Shown: positions 34,700-46,742 of the stretch, in pieces
How the letters are laid out: every line of letters begins with the position of its first letter
Numbering within the stretch: position 1 is the stretch's first letter
Origin: Epiperipatus broadwayi
Taxonomy: Eukaryota; Onychophora; Udeonychophora; Euonychophora; Peripatidae
Direction: 5' to 3'
Assembly (NCBI GenBank): GCA_028023455.1
Contig: JAQFVV010000152.1
Span: forward strand, 994,001-1,058,000
Length of the DNA stretch: 64,000 nt
The notes under the pieces: generated by a model
What the model was told of the DNA's origin: nothing
Database searches by the model: none
What the model saw: the letters and a program-made list of their open reading frames with translations, nothing else
Made by a program: the position numbers and the translations under genes

Positions 34700-36120
34700 T
34701 ATTAATCCACTGCAGGGTGAAGGTTTTTTCTTGTGTAATCCCTACTTTCTTTTTCCACAACACACCAGCAAAGCTGCTCACTTCATTGCCATCCATGGTC
34801 CTTTTTTTAGGCTTTTTTCAATATTTTGAAATCTTGTTTAATATTTCAACTGTCAATCTATTATCATCTCTTCTAGCATTATATCCAATCCACCTACATT
34901 TCTGTTTCATAATTCTTTTAATGATATAAGTGATATTTGTTTATTTTCTCATCCATTTAGTTCATTTTGAATCATTTTTGTTACTTCTAACATACATATC
35001 TTGATATTTCATGGAATGGTCTGAAATCTCTGTCAATTTTCTGTTAAGCATTTGTGTCACAGATCTAACCAAAAACTGGTAAAACAGATCTGTTAAAATC
35101 ATATTTTTCAAAAACATAAGCATATTTCTTTTTAATTTTAAGTTATTTCTGTCAAAAACACTCCATCCAAGTTTAATTTTATGATAAATTATATCTATTA
35201 TATTTCCACATTAATTAATAATCTGGTTCAGATATTTATAGCTGTAAACTTCTTCTAATTCATGAATATCAGTCTTTATTCCCCCTGAAAAAAATTCATT
35301 GAACGTTACTCTATCTTTTAAGCATTTATCCTTAGTCTTTTTTTCTTTAACTTCTGATAATTCTTGCAATGTTGAAGCATTATTTTCAAAACAATCACAT
35401 TATTTGTTAAATCTAAATGATTTAAATAATATCCATTTACTTTTAATTCCCAGACTTCTCATTTTATTTTATAAAATATTTTTTGCAAAATTGCTGTAAA
35501 ATGATTTGATGATATGAAACCACTCTGTTGTAAACCATTCTCATTGTTGATCTTCATAATATCATCATGCAATCTAATCCTTATTGTTGCATTTTTATAA
35601 ATATTCTTCAGAATATGGTAGTATGAAGATTCAATGCTTTAATCACTGTAAAATGCTTATAGCATCAAAAATCTTTTCATAATCTAGAAATTCAAAATGT
35701 AATGATCTTTTCTATAATTTTTAACAATATTCAGATATGATCTACTGTGCTGAAACAACTTTTAAATCCAGCTTGATCTTTCAGTTATTTGAAATCCAAA
35801 GTTCACTGGATCTGAGCAATTTTTCTATTTTGTTACCTGGTTTTTTAAAGATATTGATGATAATTTTATCATCTCCTGGAGCTTCTTCTTTCTTCATTAA
35901 TCTAATTGCCTGTTTCAGTTTTTTATTTAATATTTTTATAATCCAGAATATATAACAATTGTAGTTGTTTATGGAATTCTTTTACACATTTCATGATGTA
36001 ACCTTTTTTTAGTAATAGTTCTATTTCTTATTATTATTACAGAAGTAACTTTTCTTCCAATAACAAGATGTTGTTTTATACTTGAGACTTTTATTCTCTT
36101 TTGTAATTTATTTTTTCATT
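34700..36120 (-). pseudogene. Decayed LINE reverse transcriptase (family shared with 60690 and 63090)
   Basis: Minus-strand order: DQAGFKSCFSTVDHI (about 35735-35785; fingers block usually EQAGFR-STVDHI), a broken FLDYEKIFDAIS (35655-35695; motif A), IYKNATIRIRLHDD, GLQQSGFIS (35510-35548; motif B, usual GVRQGD), AILQKIF, and after the palm an EEVYSYKYL block (usual Y-x-YLG). Near 34715-34860 is the C-terminal DDNRLTVEILN/ARRD-type block. Motif C (ADD) is not clear. Stops and frameshifts throughout. The order and spacing are those of an endonuclease/RT LINE; copies of the same family lie at 60690-61700 (+) and 63090-64000 (-). Confidence 0.75.
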
Positions 36121-36400
36121 TCACAATTATATTTTCATGTAGCAATATTAACTCTCTTTTGTAAACTTTTGATATTCAATTCTCAATGAGTCATATTTAT
36201 ATATTTTTGTATTTCTACTTTTTTTCGTATACTTTGTCTCAATAGAAATTTACTGGCAATAAGTGTTTTTTTGTACCAGATGTATGTTTTGCAACTCTTG
36301 ACTTAATTGGAATCTGAAACATCTTCAGAAATATTACCAAAATCATGTTTCTTTATTTTGCTGTAATATCCTATAAATACAATTTATCCAAATCACTTCA

Positions 36401-36880
36401 AACACTTTTTAGCGAAACTCTTTATTTGTACATGTATATATGTACACCTATGTTTGACTGTCCTGCAGTCTTCTTCATTTATAAAGAATAGAAATAATTA
36501 GGAGATTGTTAATAATAATAAAAATAGATAATATATTTAGATTAATAGTTGTCCTTGAATATATATATACTGTTAGGAATGCACATGCACAATTTACATT
36601 TATTTTTTATTTAAGTTGTATATTTTATTTTATATTGACTGGATTACTTTCTTTGGGTTTGATTATATTTATTTCAGTTTTGTTATGTTTTGCTATATTT
36701 TATGTTTTTATTACTTTATTAATTTTATTGATTACATTTTTTATGATATTATTTATATAGTTATGTATTTTATTTTATGTTGTTCATTATATCATAGCTC
36801 TGAAGAAGACTGCAGGACAGTCAAAATGTAAGATTGTGCATGAATATAGGTCAATAAAAAAATTTTGCTAAAAAGTGTAG
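36401..36880 (+). mobile_element. Penelope-type inverted terminal repeats around a short middle
   Basis: Arms 36401-36482 and 36798-36880 are inverted copies of each other. They share ACACTTTTTAGC at the outer ends and GAAGACTGCAGGACAGTCA at the inner ends. The middle (36483-36797) is very T-rich and non-coding. The right arm contains CUGAAGA, stem GACUG-CAGGA-CAGUC and AAAA, a hammerhead-like core in which G12 is changed to A. This looks like a deleted Penelope-like element retaining its ends. Confidence 0.6.
36797..36835 (+). ncRNA. Hammerhead-like motif, degenerate, in a Penelope-type end
   Basis: AGCUCUGAAGA, then stem II GACUG/CAGUC with a CAGGA loop, then AAAA. CUGAAGA is allowed (position 7 is free in hammerheads), but G12 is A. 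A sister motif with the related stem is at 45338-45380. Confidence 0.45.
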
Positions 36881-37084
36881 TGGGTAAATTGTATGTTTAT
36901 TATTTATTGTTTTATTTATATCATGTGCAATAATTTCCAAATATTTTTAATTACTGTAATGTATGTGTGGTTAGGATGATGTATAATGACAATAACAAGG
37001 AAAGAGACTCCCAACACTTTGTTAATTATAAAATAACATTAACAGTTTAGTACAATATTAATTCAAAAATTTAAGAAAAAAAAT

Positions 37085-37170
37085 TACAAGTATTATATTT
37101 ATCACATGATCACTATTTCTTATGCTAGCACATTATTGCTATGGGGAGTTTTGCCTGTTTTAAGTATTAT
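37085..37170 (-). repeat. Fragment of the CATCACATGATCACC repeat family
   Basis: CACATGATCACTATTTCTTATGCTAG and then GGGGAGTTTTGCC resemble parts of the element at 40111-40303. Only about 80 bp is recognisable. Confidence 0.5.
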
Positions 37171-40110
37171 ATTTATTAAAAAACATATTTAAAGAGTTTA
37201 TAAAAATTTAAAAATTAACATTAATTAAAACATTACTTATAAGATAAGTAAATAATTTATACTCTGCTTTAACATTATTTATGATTATAAAATAGTATCT
37301 TTCCAAATGAACTTTATGACTATTAAGATACTCCTTAATAACTCCATACTAAAACATATCAATAACATAGACAACAACTACAATAATAATAATTCTTTTT
37401 TCTTCTTTATTTTTGTCTTCTTCCTTTTTTTTTTATTTTCTTTTTCTTTATTATCATTAGTAGTAGTGGTAGCGATGGCAGTAGCAGTAGTCGCATTATG
37501 TGCTTCAGTTACTGATGTCAATTTGTGATAATCAGAAAAGTAGCATTTTCCTAAAATAATAATCAACTGTTTGATTTTTTTGAATTTTCAAATGCATGCT
37601 CATTTATTATTGTGAAGAGAAAGCTCCCCCCCTCACATCTTGTTGCTTGCTGGTTTTGTGTCATTTATTATGAAAAGTTTTCTACATATTACCTAATTTT
37701 ATAATAAATTTTATCCTCTCATAGTATAGGCAAAATAAGATACTTAAAAAGTACCCATACATTTCTTTCTTTTGCCTGTCTGTGTAAACGTTGTTTACAA
37801 TATTATATTTCCAAATTATAAGTACTTATTCTTTTTATTCCATGTTCACTGCTCATGTCTATAAAAAACCACAAAAAATTTAGACATAAATAGTTGTCTG
37901 TTTTGTTTTTAAAAATATGCTCCTACACCAAAAAATGTTTTTAAGACTTTTCATTATAATTTTGTCCAGTGTTACTTTGAAATATTTTCTTTTTGCTGCT
38001 GGAATATCAAAAAAAATTTTTATGTACAATAAGTTATCTAAACAATAAATGATACCATTTTGAGAAAACTTTTTAAATTTTATAAATCAATAGGTTTCAT
38101 AAAAATCCATTCACATTTATTATATGAATTTTTATTCAATATTAAAAGTTTTCAAAACTTTTATAGTATTTTGTTTTGTTTTCTGATTTTATGTATATGA
38201 TCTTTATTAACTTCAATTGAAGATGGAATAAATAGAACTTTTGATCAAGGTTTTAAATATTATTGTGATGTGCTTATTTTTTATTCTTGCAAATCTGTTA
38301 GATCACATGATCAATTTTAATTGCATTTCAAATAAATAATTTACTGAAAATATTATTAGATTCATTTTATCAATTTTTGCTTATAATATTAATTGTTATT
38401 TATTTACTAATTATATTTAGGTCTCCTATATATATATAATTTTTTTAGATTTTTATACAGAGGCAAAAAATACTATTTTTATAGGATTATTAAAACATTA
38501 TAATCATTTACTAAATATTATGTGTGTAAGAAGAAAAGCATTTATGCTCCCACATATATTAAAATAAGTCTACCCTTCATTTTTGTTTTATATTTAAAAT
38601 AAATATAAGCTCATTTATTCACTTTTAGAAACAAACGCCGCTTTAAAAAACAATTAATTAAAACTTAGAAATTAAAGAGAATGAATTAATCAGTTAAGTA
38701 CCGTAGTTGTGAAGAAATCATTCAAAAAGAAACATTGATATCTCTTTCACTTTATATATATTGTTTATATCTAATAAGAAAATCGTTTGTGCTAAATATT
38801 TAGAATATAAAATATGCTGCTACTAATTATTAAAAGTAATAATAATTGGCCTAGTCAAAATGTATCTAATTTTTAAAATATCAATATGAGACATCAAACT
38901 AAGCTGATATGTTCTTTTAATTAACATAAATAATAATTATATTCCAAAGTAATTATAAAATAATATTTTGGATCAATAAAATTTTGTAACTGCATGCAAT
39001 TGGATATTTTATCAAAGAATAAAGAAATAATTGCATTTCAATGTCACTGACATATAATTTTTAAAAAAGAAAAGAACAAACATGTTTTACTTATCTATTA
39101 AATTTTAACTATTGAAACATTAATATTTCCTATTATCTCTTACACAAAAAAATCTTTCACAATTATATTTTTTAAATTCTGTTTTTAAAGCAGATGCTAT
39201 ATAATTCTTCCAAAGAAATTTTTACAAAATTTAAACATGTCAAATAAAAGACAACTTTTAGAATGTAACTTAAAATAACTTGTTATGTAATTTTTCAAAA
39301 TTTAAAAGCATTCTTAAATTGTCAGATATCAAAATAGGAATTTTGTTTTTAAATTTTTGCTTCTTATTTATATCACACTTGTTTTCTAAAAAAAAAAAAA
39401 ATATTCATCACTAAACTTTGGGAAAATTATATTCATAATAAAAAGTTTCAAATAATAATTATTATTTTAATGATAATTAAACAGATTAATTCTTCTATTT
39501 ATTAAAATTAATTGACTTTCTATCATTATTCTGTAATATTTAATTCAGAACTCTATCTATCTCAGCAAAGACAAAAAATATATAACCGCTTTTTTATTCT
39601 TTCTCTTTGGATACAAACATTTAAATAAAAAAGAAAGCATGCTTCTCACTAGTTTTAAAATTTTGCTATCTGCTTTAACCATCTAGTTTATTGTAAAATT
39701 AAAATAACCCATACTCCCTTACAAGTAAAGTATTTTCTGTGGAGATGACATTCCTTTGGCTTCTCTTTACTCTCCCGAGACTGTATGTAATGCTAGTGAG
39801 GCATTTTGCATTTATGTAATAGTAAAAAGTGAAACGAAAATATTTATTGATTTATTTGTTTAAAAAAAATCTGAAGAAATTAATTTTATACGAAGAGACA
39901 AATAAGCGATCCACACCGCTGATTGGTAGATTTTTTATTTTCAGGCTGGAAAGTATTTGCAAGAGTACTTATAAATTTGCTCTTATTGTTTCAGTTTAGT
40001 AAAAAAAAACTTTATATTTTGTGTACTTTATTTACATATTTATGATTGTTTTTTTCAAAATATTTTTGTAGTATTTATTTTAAAAAAAATATTTATAATT
40101 ACAATTACTT
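37171..40110. other. AT-rich DNA, nothing recognised
   Basis: No supported gene. A pyrimidine-rich low-complexity stretch (TTC/TTT) lies at 37390-37455. Open frames there on both strands follow from composition. Confidence 0.5.
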
Positions 40111-40303
40111 TTAAACCACTAAACATCACATGATCACCATTTGAGTAGGAATTAGATAGGGATTTTATGCGCAAGCCTTCTGGCATCCATTGATTACTCT
40201 GGTTGGTACTGAGTGGCACTACTGTATGGAGAGTTTTGCCTGTTATAATAACAGATATGTGCTAGCATAAGACATGGTGATCATGTGATGTTTAGTGGTT
40301 TAA
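40111..40303. mobile_element. Short element with perfect 30-bp terminal inverted repeats
   Basis: The left end TTAAACCACTAAACATCACA continuing TGATCACCAT (40111-40140) is the exact reverse complement of 40274-40303. The 133-bp middle begins GAGTAGGAATTAGATAGGG and contains the family core (ATCCATTGATTACTCTGG, CACTACTGTATGGAGAG). Ends beginning TTAA could reflect a TTAA target. The same core occurs at 40304-40700, 58855-59830 and 62060-62400. No coding capacity, so it is a non-autonomous fold-back or MITE-like element. Confidence 0.75.
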
Positions 40304-40700
40304 CACCAATCCTGCCTAATAGGATAGCGATGGCTATGGTTGTTAAAGACCCAAATATACCAAAATTTATGGGTACTGAACTGAGTTCAGACCCATATGA
40401 CTATATAAGCTATTGAGCTTAGATTGAAAATATTATTGTGTTTTCAATTTTATTCTCATAGTTTTGTAGTTAAGTAGAGTTAAAAGGTGGCTGCTGGAGG
40501 GTTGTATTAGATCCTAAGATCTAGGTGCAGTCCTTTTAGATCCAAAGCTTTTCAATGACAAAAGCCACAAGCCAGAAACTACTCTGGGAATATTGGATGA
40601 GTAGGCATTAAATAGGGATTTTATGCACAAGCCTTCTGGCATCCATTGATTACTCTGTTTGGTACTGAGTGGTACTACTGTATGGAGATTTTTCTTTTTT
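40304..40700 (+). repeat. Longer copy of the same repeat family
   Basis: Continues directly from the inverted repeat. Landmarks include ACTGAGTTCAGACCCATATG, GGTGGCTGCTGGAGGG, AGATCTAGGTGCAGTCC and the end CTACTGTATGGAGA. These recur in the same order at 59390-59770 and, inverted, at 58855-59210 and 62060-62400. It is AT-moderate, non-coding and without tRNA-like boxes. Confidence 0.7.
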
Positions 40701-42255
40701 ACAATTACTTTTATTAATTAAAGATAGAGGTTTTTACCTTTTCAATATATGCACCTTACTGATTTTTATAATAGCTCAATCATGCTCTGTTGAATACAGA
40801 TGAAACTCTCAAAGCCAAACATATGATAGAAACGTTATAAAGATAAGAGCACATCTTATCATGAAAAATGTTTATTTTTAAAAACAAGTTTTAAAAATCC
40901 ATATTAACAGAGAAAACAAAATTGTGATTGACCATGTGTTAAGAAATACTTTAATAATAAATGTCATCATATTTTAAAAATAGTAAGTACAATTATAAAT
41001 TTTAAAAGAAAATTTAATTCTTTATGATATTTTAATAATAATTGGTTTGATTTATAGAAATGAAGTTTAATTAACAAATATTTTTTTTTTTTCTTTAACA
41101 GCAAAACAGTACCCATCCAATAAGATAAAAAGTTATTATTCTGTTACATATTTTAGTTTCTTTTTTTTTCTATATTTAATGGGTTGAAATATTATTTGTA
41201 AAAATGTTTTTCATTTATATTTGATGACTCAAATATAAATTATTGTTTTATAACATAAAATAGATTTAATTTTACAACGAAATGTTGTCTTATAACATAA
41301 ACTGTTACTGAGGCAGGCAAAAGTAATATTCATTAATTAAAATGTTAATTTGATTAATTGACAATTATAAAATAAATAAAATTTTATTATTTTTGTAGAG
41401 GTAAAAATAAATCATTGGTATAAATTCTTAATGTATTATTTTATACTTTTTTTTGTTTAATTGATAACTTTAAATATTTTATATTTTTTATATGTGAATG
41501 CAAAAATGTTTTTAATGTTCTATGTGTAACCATTTTGCCTATGATAGAATGATTAAAGTGATGTTAGTATGAATTAGTATTTAATCAAAATGCATTTGTA
41601 ATAAATGAGAGCTGTAAGGTTAAGTATTTTCATAATTCACCAAAGCATAACTAAAATATAGTTTTTTTATTACACTGAAACATGTAAAGGTTTGAATAAT
41701 GATATATGGTGATGATACTGATAATGTTTTCTGCTCTGCAAACAGAAAAAAATGGCTTAGAATTGTCTTTCATGAGATAAAAGAATATTTAAATATCTGT
41801 TACCCATCTATAAAGTGCTAATATTACATAACTATCATGAGACATATTTTACAAAAAGAAACGTTTTAGAAGTTATCACAAGGACTGAAGTGCAATCTTC
41901 ATCAAACAAAATTCAAAGCAAGATTATTATTGAATTTATTTGTGAAATAAAAAAGATTGGAGAAATATGAAAGTTGTCTATCTATAAAGAAGAAGTTATT
42001 TCCTAATCCAAACAATGGTGTCAAAATGTTAATATGAGATTAGAAACATGGTGTTTTTTTATGAATAATCTTTTATGAAATTAATTGATAACAATACTAA
42101 CTTTATTATATATAATATATGATATGAGAAATATTAATAAAAATAATAAGTTAATACTTATACTCCATTTCTTTACTTTCAATAATAAATTTTACAACAG
42201 TAAAAAACTATTTCACTTACATTAAAATATAGCTGACATAATATGATAAAAATAA
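40701..42255. other. AT-rich DNA, nothing recognised
   Basis: No supported gene or element. Confidence 0.5.
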
Positions 42256-42436
42256 TATTTCAAATTCTTTTTATTATATTGATAATTTTAATTAGACTAG
42301 AGATTATTCAATAATGAATAATATTTCTGTAGTGTAATTTTCACTACACCATTCTTGATTTCTGCCCACTTTTAATACCCTGTAGAAAGATGTAATCATA
42401 TACATATGACAAAGCATGTAAAATAGATCTATAATC

Positions 42437-42480
42437 CCCAAGATGCACATTTCATGCTGAATCAGCAGTCATCAGTTGGT
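42437..42480 (-). ncRNA. Hammerhead ribozyme, type I, complete core (second subfamily)
   Basis: On the minus strand: stem I ACCAA, CUGAUGA, stem II UGCUG-AUU-CAGCA, GAA, stem III AUG-UG-CAU, C17, then UUGGGG closing stem I. All core positions are conserved and the predicted cleavage triplet is AUC. Relative to the 18306-18349 copy, stem II and stem III have paired (compensatory) differences, such as AUG/CAU in place of AUA/UAU. That supports selection for the fold. Confidence 0.75.
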
Positions 42481-42683
42481 CACATGTCTTTATCATTGTT
42501 CAGTATACATAGATAGCAAATCATTAATAAGTATCAAACCTGCTGGCCTTACAACTTTGATATAAATTACTTAATAAAAGAACGTTGATAATTTTAATTA
42601 ATTATTCATTAGACTAAAGATTATCCAATAATAAATAACATTTCCATAGTGTAATTTTCATTATACCACTCTCTCACAAGTTA

Positions 42684-42730
42684 GGACCTAATGAGTGCTG
42701 GTTCAGCATGGAATATGCATTCTGCGGATT
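42684..42730 (+). ncRNA. Hammerhead ribozyme, degenerate
   Basis: GGACC, UAAUGA (one base lost and G5 changed), stem II GUGCU-GGUUC-AGCAU intact, GGAA for GAAA, then UAUGCAUUC and UGCGG. Core damage predicts no activity. Confidence 0.5.
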
Positions 42731-43051
42731 ATACATCTTTTTTACATGTTATATGGTTATATGTACAAGATTACATCCTTCCACAAGGTATTATAAGTGG
42801 CTAGAAATAAGTCCATACCTTGTGAGAGAGTGGAGTAATGAAAATTACATTACAGAAATATTATTCATTATTGGATAATTGCTAATCTATTGAATGATTA
42901 ATTAAAATTATCAATGTACCTTTATTAAGTGGTTTGTATCAATGTTGTGAGGGCAGCACATTTGACCTTTATCAATTAAACTGTAGTAATTTGCTTTCTA
43001 TCTATATACATATTGAACAATGATTAAGGTATATGTAAGAGATTAGGTCTG

Positions 43052-43096
43052 GGTTAACTGATGAGAACTGGTTCCACATGAAATGTGCCTCTTGGG
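43052..43096 (+). ncRNA. Hammerhead ribozyme, degenerate stem II
   Basis: GGUUAA, an intact CUGAUGA, then GAACUGGUUCCACAU in which stem II no longer pairs, an intact GAAA, UGUGCCUC and UUGGGG. The core bases survive but stem II is broken. Confidence 0.5.
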
Positions 43097-43245
43097 GATC
43101 ATAGATCTTTTTTTCATGTCATTGGTCATATGTATATGATTACATCCCTGAACAAGGTATTAAAAGTGGTTAGGAACCAATCCTTACCTTGAAAGAGAGG
43201 GATATGGTGAAAATTACACTACAGAAATATTATTCAATCTTATTG

Positions 43246-44330
43246 TAGTTTATTATCAATAATTGCAATAATCTTACATATTTATTTACCATTTATGATT
43301 TAAATTAATTTTAATTTAAATATCAGAATCATGAAAACAAGTAGAAGTACATTTATCAAATATTAACAATATTTTAATCTCCATGTGTGATAAAGATATA
43401 TACATTGTAACCTTATTCAAACCACAAACATGTTAATCGCCAAAGAACTGTAATACCTGTATTCCATAGTCACTAGCAGATAACATAAGTAAGCACATGG
43501 AGGGGCCAAAGAACCATAAAACCTGTAAACTTACACAACAAAACAGACAAGCTGGCACTATAATGACTACAGATTTTTTTACATTTCAGAGTATGAGTCC
43601 TTTTATAGACAAAATCTCTTATAACACAAATATAAATAGTAAACATTTCAGGTGTTTATTAAATCTAAATCTCACATTCCTCAGGTTCTTATTTTAATTC
43701 AAATCTCAAGTTGCTTATTTTATCCATATCTCGGGATTTTTTTAATTCATACTTGATACGATAAATAATTATTTTGCTTAACACTTAAATATTACTATAT
43801 AAAATAATAACTTAGGTTCTTATACACAAGATATTCTTATCATCCTTTTATATTTTAACACCTTATATCTTATCTTTATAAGAAATAATGAAGTGAAAAC
43901 GGTAAGTCTTCAAGTATTTGAATACTTCAAGTAACCTTTGGTTAGCAATAAAAATACTCTTAAAATGGTGAAGGTTCTTCTCTTATAAATATGCATCTTC
44001 ATATAATTTATGAGTAAATCTTATTTAAATATCTTAATGTTTAACTTAGTATGAAGCAATGTAAAAATAATGCAGTGGGCAGAAAAGATACTTTTATACC
44101 TACCACTATTTATTTTAAATAACGCAGATATATAAAAAAAGAATAAATGAATTGAATAAATAATTTTAATATGATTTTTGAAATGTACTCTTAAATTCAA
44201 CAATGTTTAATATAACTTTATTAAATAGATTTTCTGGATAAATTGGTGTGATGATGATAACAAACACATAAACATATTTAATGAATAAGAAAATATTTAT
44301 TTACAATCTAATATAAAATATAGAGGTTTG
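43246..44330. other. AT-rich DNA with a weak tandem array
   Basis: CTCA-x-TTC/TTATTTTAAT-type imperfect units lie at 43650-43770; otherwise nothing recognised. Confidence 0.45.
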
Positions 44331-44665
44331 AATTCAGACTTTCACACTACTCTCAACTATCCATGCTATCTCATACTGCTGATAAAATTGATCACACACA
44401 TGTCGAAAAGATAACTAATCACCAATATATGTGTTTTGTGCTAAACCAGCACTCATCAGTTGGTCCAGATTATCATCTCCACACATATATACAATCAATG
44501 CTCAGCTTTATATTAAGATATCCAATCTTTATACTTTAATGGACAGGCTTCAAAACACTCCACCCCATAACTCTTCAATCATCTATTTCATTGAAAATCT
44601 GATGATGGAATGCTCAAAGCCCACCTTTGTGCCAACCTTCTCATCCTACCCATGTTGACCATAAG
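44331..44665 (-). repeat. Single copy of the hammerhead repeat family
   Basis: Carries the family landmarks CAGACTTTCACACTACTCTC, ATCACCAATATATGTG, CATCAGTTGGTCCAGATTAT and CCCATGTTGACC. The ATATAGGG start is lost. Internal part matches 17873-18075. The hammerhead is at 44421-44464. Confidence 0.75.
44421..44464 (-). ncRNA. Hammerhead ribozyme, G12 lost
   Basis: ACCAA, CUGAUGA, stem II GUGCU-GGUUU-AGCAC with full pairing, then AAAA where GAAA is required, CACAUAUA and UUGGU. Structure kept, catalytic G12 missing. Confidence 0.6.
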
Positions 44666-45281
44666 TTTAATAATATAATAATGATTTAAAACAACAAGCA
44701 ATAGATATAGCAATACAAACAGCTATTGACATAAGCATTTACATAAATTAAAGTAATCTTCGAGTAAATCATTGTAAAATAAAAATAAATTTACATTACA
44801 TTTAAGAAGTTCTCTCACTTTGAAAGTCGAACGAACCAGCAATTATTTACACAGAATAGCAAACGTATGCCTTTAAACAGGTTCCTAAAAGATAATAAAT
44901 AAATTATAATAGTAAGTAGCTTTATTTAAAATCAATGCATAAATACAATTCATATGATATTTTCTAACATAGATAAATACTAGACAAAATACTCTATACA
45001 GATATTTGTTTATGCATATAAGGGATGGAATAATAATAAAATGCTCAATATACCTGCAAATAATTTGAAGTAGAGTAAAGCAATTTTTATAAATGAGCAT
45101 GCCTTACATGTGCTTGCATAATAAATATACAGTCATAAAGCTAAAGAAAAAATGGATAGTAATAATAATTTGACATTTGGTTTCATAACCTGAAAGTGCC
45201 AAAGAAGCAGCAATCTCAACTCTGGAGGGATTTAATAAAAAAGTCAAGAGCAATGGGAACCATCAACATACTTGCTACATA

Positions 45282-45467
45282 TACCATTTACACCTTTCTT
45301 AAACACTTTATCAATACTCTATTTATATCAAGCTCACTGTTTCGACTGTTCTGCAGTCATAATCAGAGCTCTTCACAATCCTATTTCCAAAACCCAACTC
45401 AGTCAAACTTTTAGTTTGATATAAATAAAGAGTATTGATGAAGTGTTTAAGAAAGGTGTAAATGGTA
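45282..45467 (-). mobile_element. Penelope-type end between 50-bp inverted arms
   Basis: Arms 45282-45331 and 45416-45467 are near-perfect inverted copies (TACCATTTACACCTTTCTTA at the outer end, ATTTATATCAA at the inner end). The left arm runs into AGCTCACTGTTTCGACTGTT, whose minus-strand reading CUGAUUA, GACUG-CAGAA-CAGUC, GAAAC is a near-complete hammerhead core (G8 changed to U). No coding sequence survives. Confidence 0.65.
45338..45380 (-). ncRNA. Hammerhead-like motif of a Penelope-type end
   Basis: GAGCU, CUGAUUA, stem II GACUG/CAGUC with CAGAA loop, GAAAC, AGUG, AGCUU. Stem I GAGCU/AGCUU pairs. G8 is U and the residue at position 17 is G, so cleavage is unlikely. Confidence 0.5.
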
Positions 45468-46740
45468 TGATATGTTAAAGTAGAAATCAATACTTAGGAA
45501 AAGGAAGAATACTTGCTGCAATTGATACTTGACCACAGGACGAATAAATAAATGAATAAGGCATGAATTATCAATCATAAACAGAAATTGTACCTAAACA
45601 TACATACTTTGGCTGAAGAAATATGCAAACCAATATAAAAATAGTTGTGATCAATATTATGCAATATGAATTTAAAACTCTCTTAACTCATACACTGATG
45701 TCAAACTATCATCTTTCTCATATTAAGCAGATCCTGTGCACATAAATAAACTATAATAATACTAGAATATAAATTCTGAGAATTCTTATCAATTTGTAAT
45801 TAAAACTCATTACCTGGAAATTTACTCATACCAATTCCATATTTTAATATGTTTATAAATATACCCAACATAATGTATAGCATAAAATAGATTAGTAATG
45901 CATAAGTAATAATTATAATAAAATAATAATAAACAAATCAATTTTGTATAAACACACTACATTTATATTACCTCATTTAAATAAGCTTGAGAGTTTGAGA
46001 GTTTTTTATTTAAATAAAAATGAAAATAAACCTCTTAATTTATGAGTTATTCCATTTTTCATACAAATAAAATATTGCATTGTTTTATATAGGAACAAAT
46101 TAATGAATAAATATTTTAGAGCAGAAGTCTTGAAATAATCTCTGCATTTTTAAATTCTAAAATCAAGAGTGGAGAGCAGATTAAGTAAAATTATAAATAG
46201 GCAGGTAAAAACAATGCTTCCATAATTAATAAATGAAGCAATTTCAAATTATTTCTTTTCTGCAAAATAATAAAACATATTCTAAATAGATGAATTACTA
46301 AATTACTGGAATTCTCTATGGTGGTATTTTATTTGTATTAGATTAAATACAATTATATAACTTTTTTTTAAATAATAAAAGGATAATCAATAGAATTACC
46401 TTTCATCTTAAATAAATGAAGACTTGTAAAATGATGATATTTCCATTTCCTACTTTGGATTTATGATATTTTTAAAATAATACCTTACAATATTTATTTT
46501 AAGAACTATAGTTATTAATAATTTTAAAGACAGTGAATGCTTTAAACCATTTTAAAATTGTCTGTAAATAAAACAGCTTCTTTTAGAAAAATGCAGTTAG
46601 TAGAATATAAAAGCAATAATATTAGTCTTTGTAATCAACATATAACATTTAACAGTTTGAAAAATGAAATATTAATAAACTGGCTTTTTAAAATAAAGTC
46701 TAGAATTAGCTAAAAGTGCATGGAAATAGCAAATAAACAT
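45468..46740. other. AT-rich DNA, nothing recognised
   Basis: No supported gene or element. Confidence 0.5.
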
Positions 46741-46742
46741 AC

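Larger units (their letters stand above)
42260..43245. mobile_element. Compound inverted hammerhead repeat (second subfamily)
   Basis: Four copies of a block AATATTTCTGTAGTGTAATT plus TTCACTACACC occur: two forward (about 42318 and 42635) and two inverted (about 42838 and 43200). Around them, GATAATTTTAATTA and GATTATCCAATAAT are also repeated in both orientations (42581-42670 against 42826-42922), giving a large palindrome. Three hammerhead motifs, one complete (42437-42480, minus) and two degenerate (42684-42730 and 43052-43096, plus), lie at equivalent places. Non-coding. It looks like several head-to-head insertions or a template-switched copy of a ribozyme-bearing element. Confidence 0.7.

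Noticed and set aside
36506-36831. Two overlapping hydrophobic frames of 71-84 codons
   Set aside because: They lie in T-rich low-complexity DNA between Penelope-type arms; hydrophobic Phe/Leu/Ile content follows from T-rich codons.
37307-37566. Frames on both strands over a TTC/TTT tract
   Set aside because: Low-complexity sequence; the peptides are runs of Phe/Leu or Lys/Glu and show no family character.
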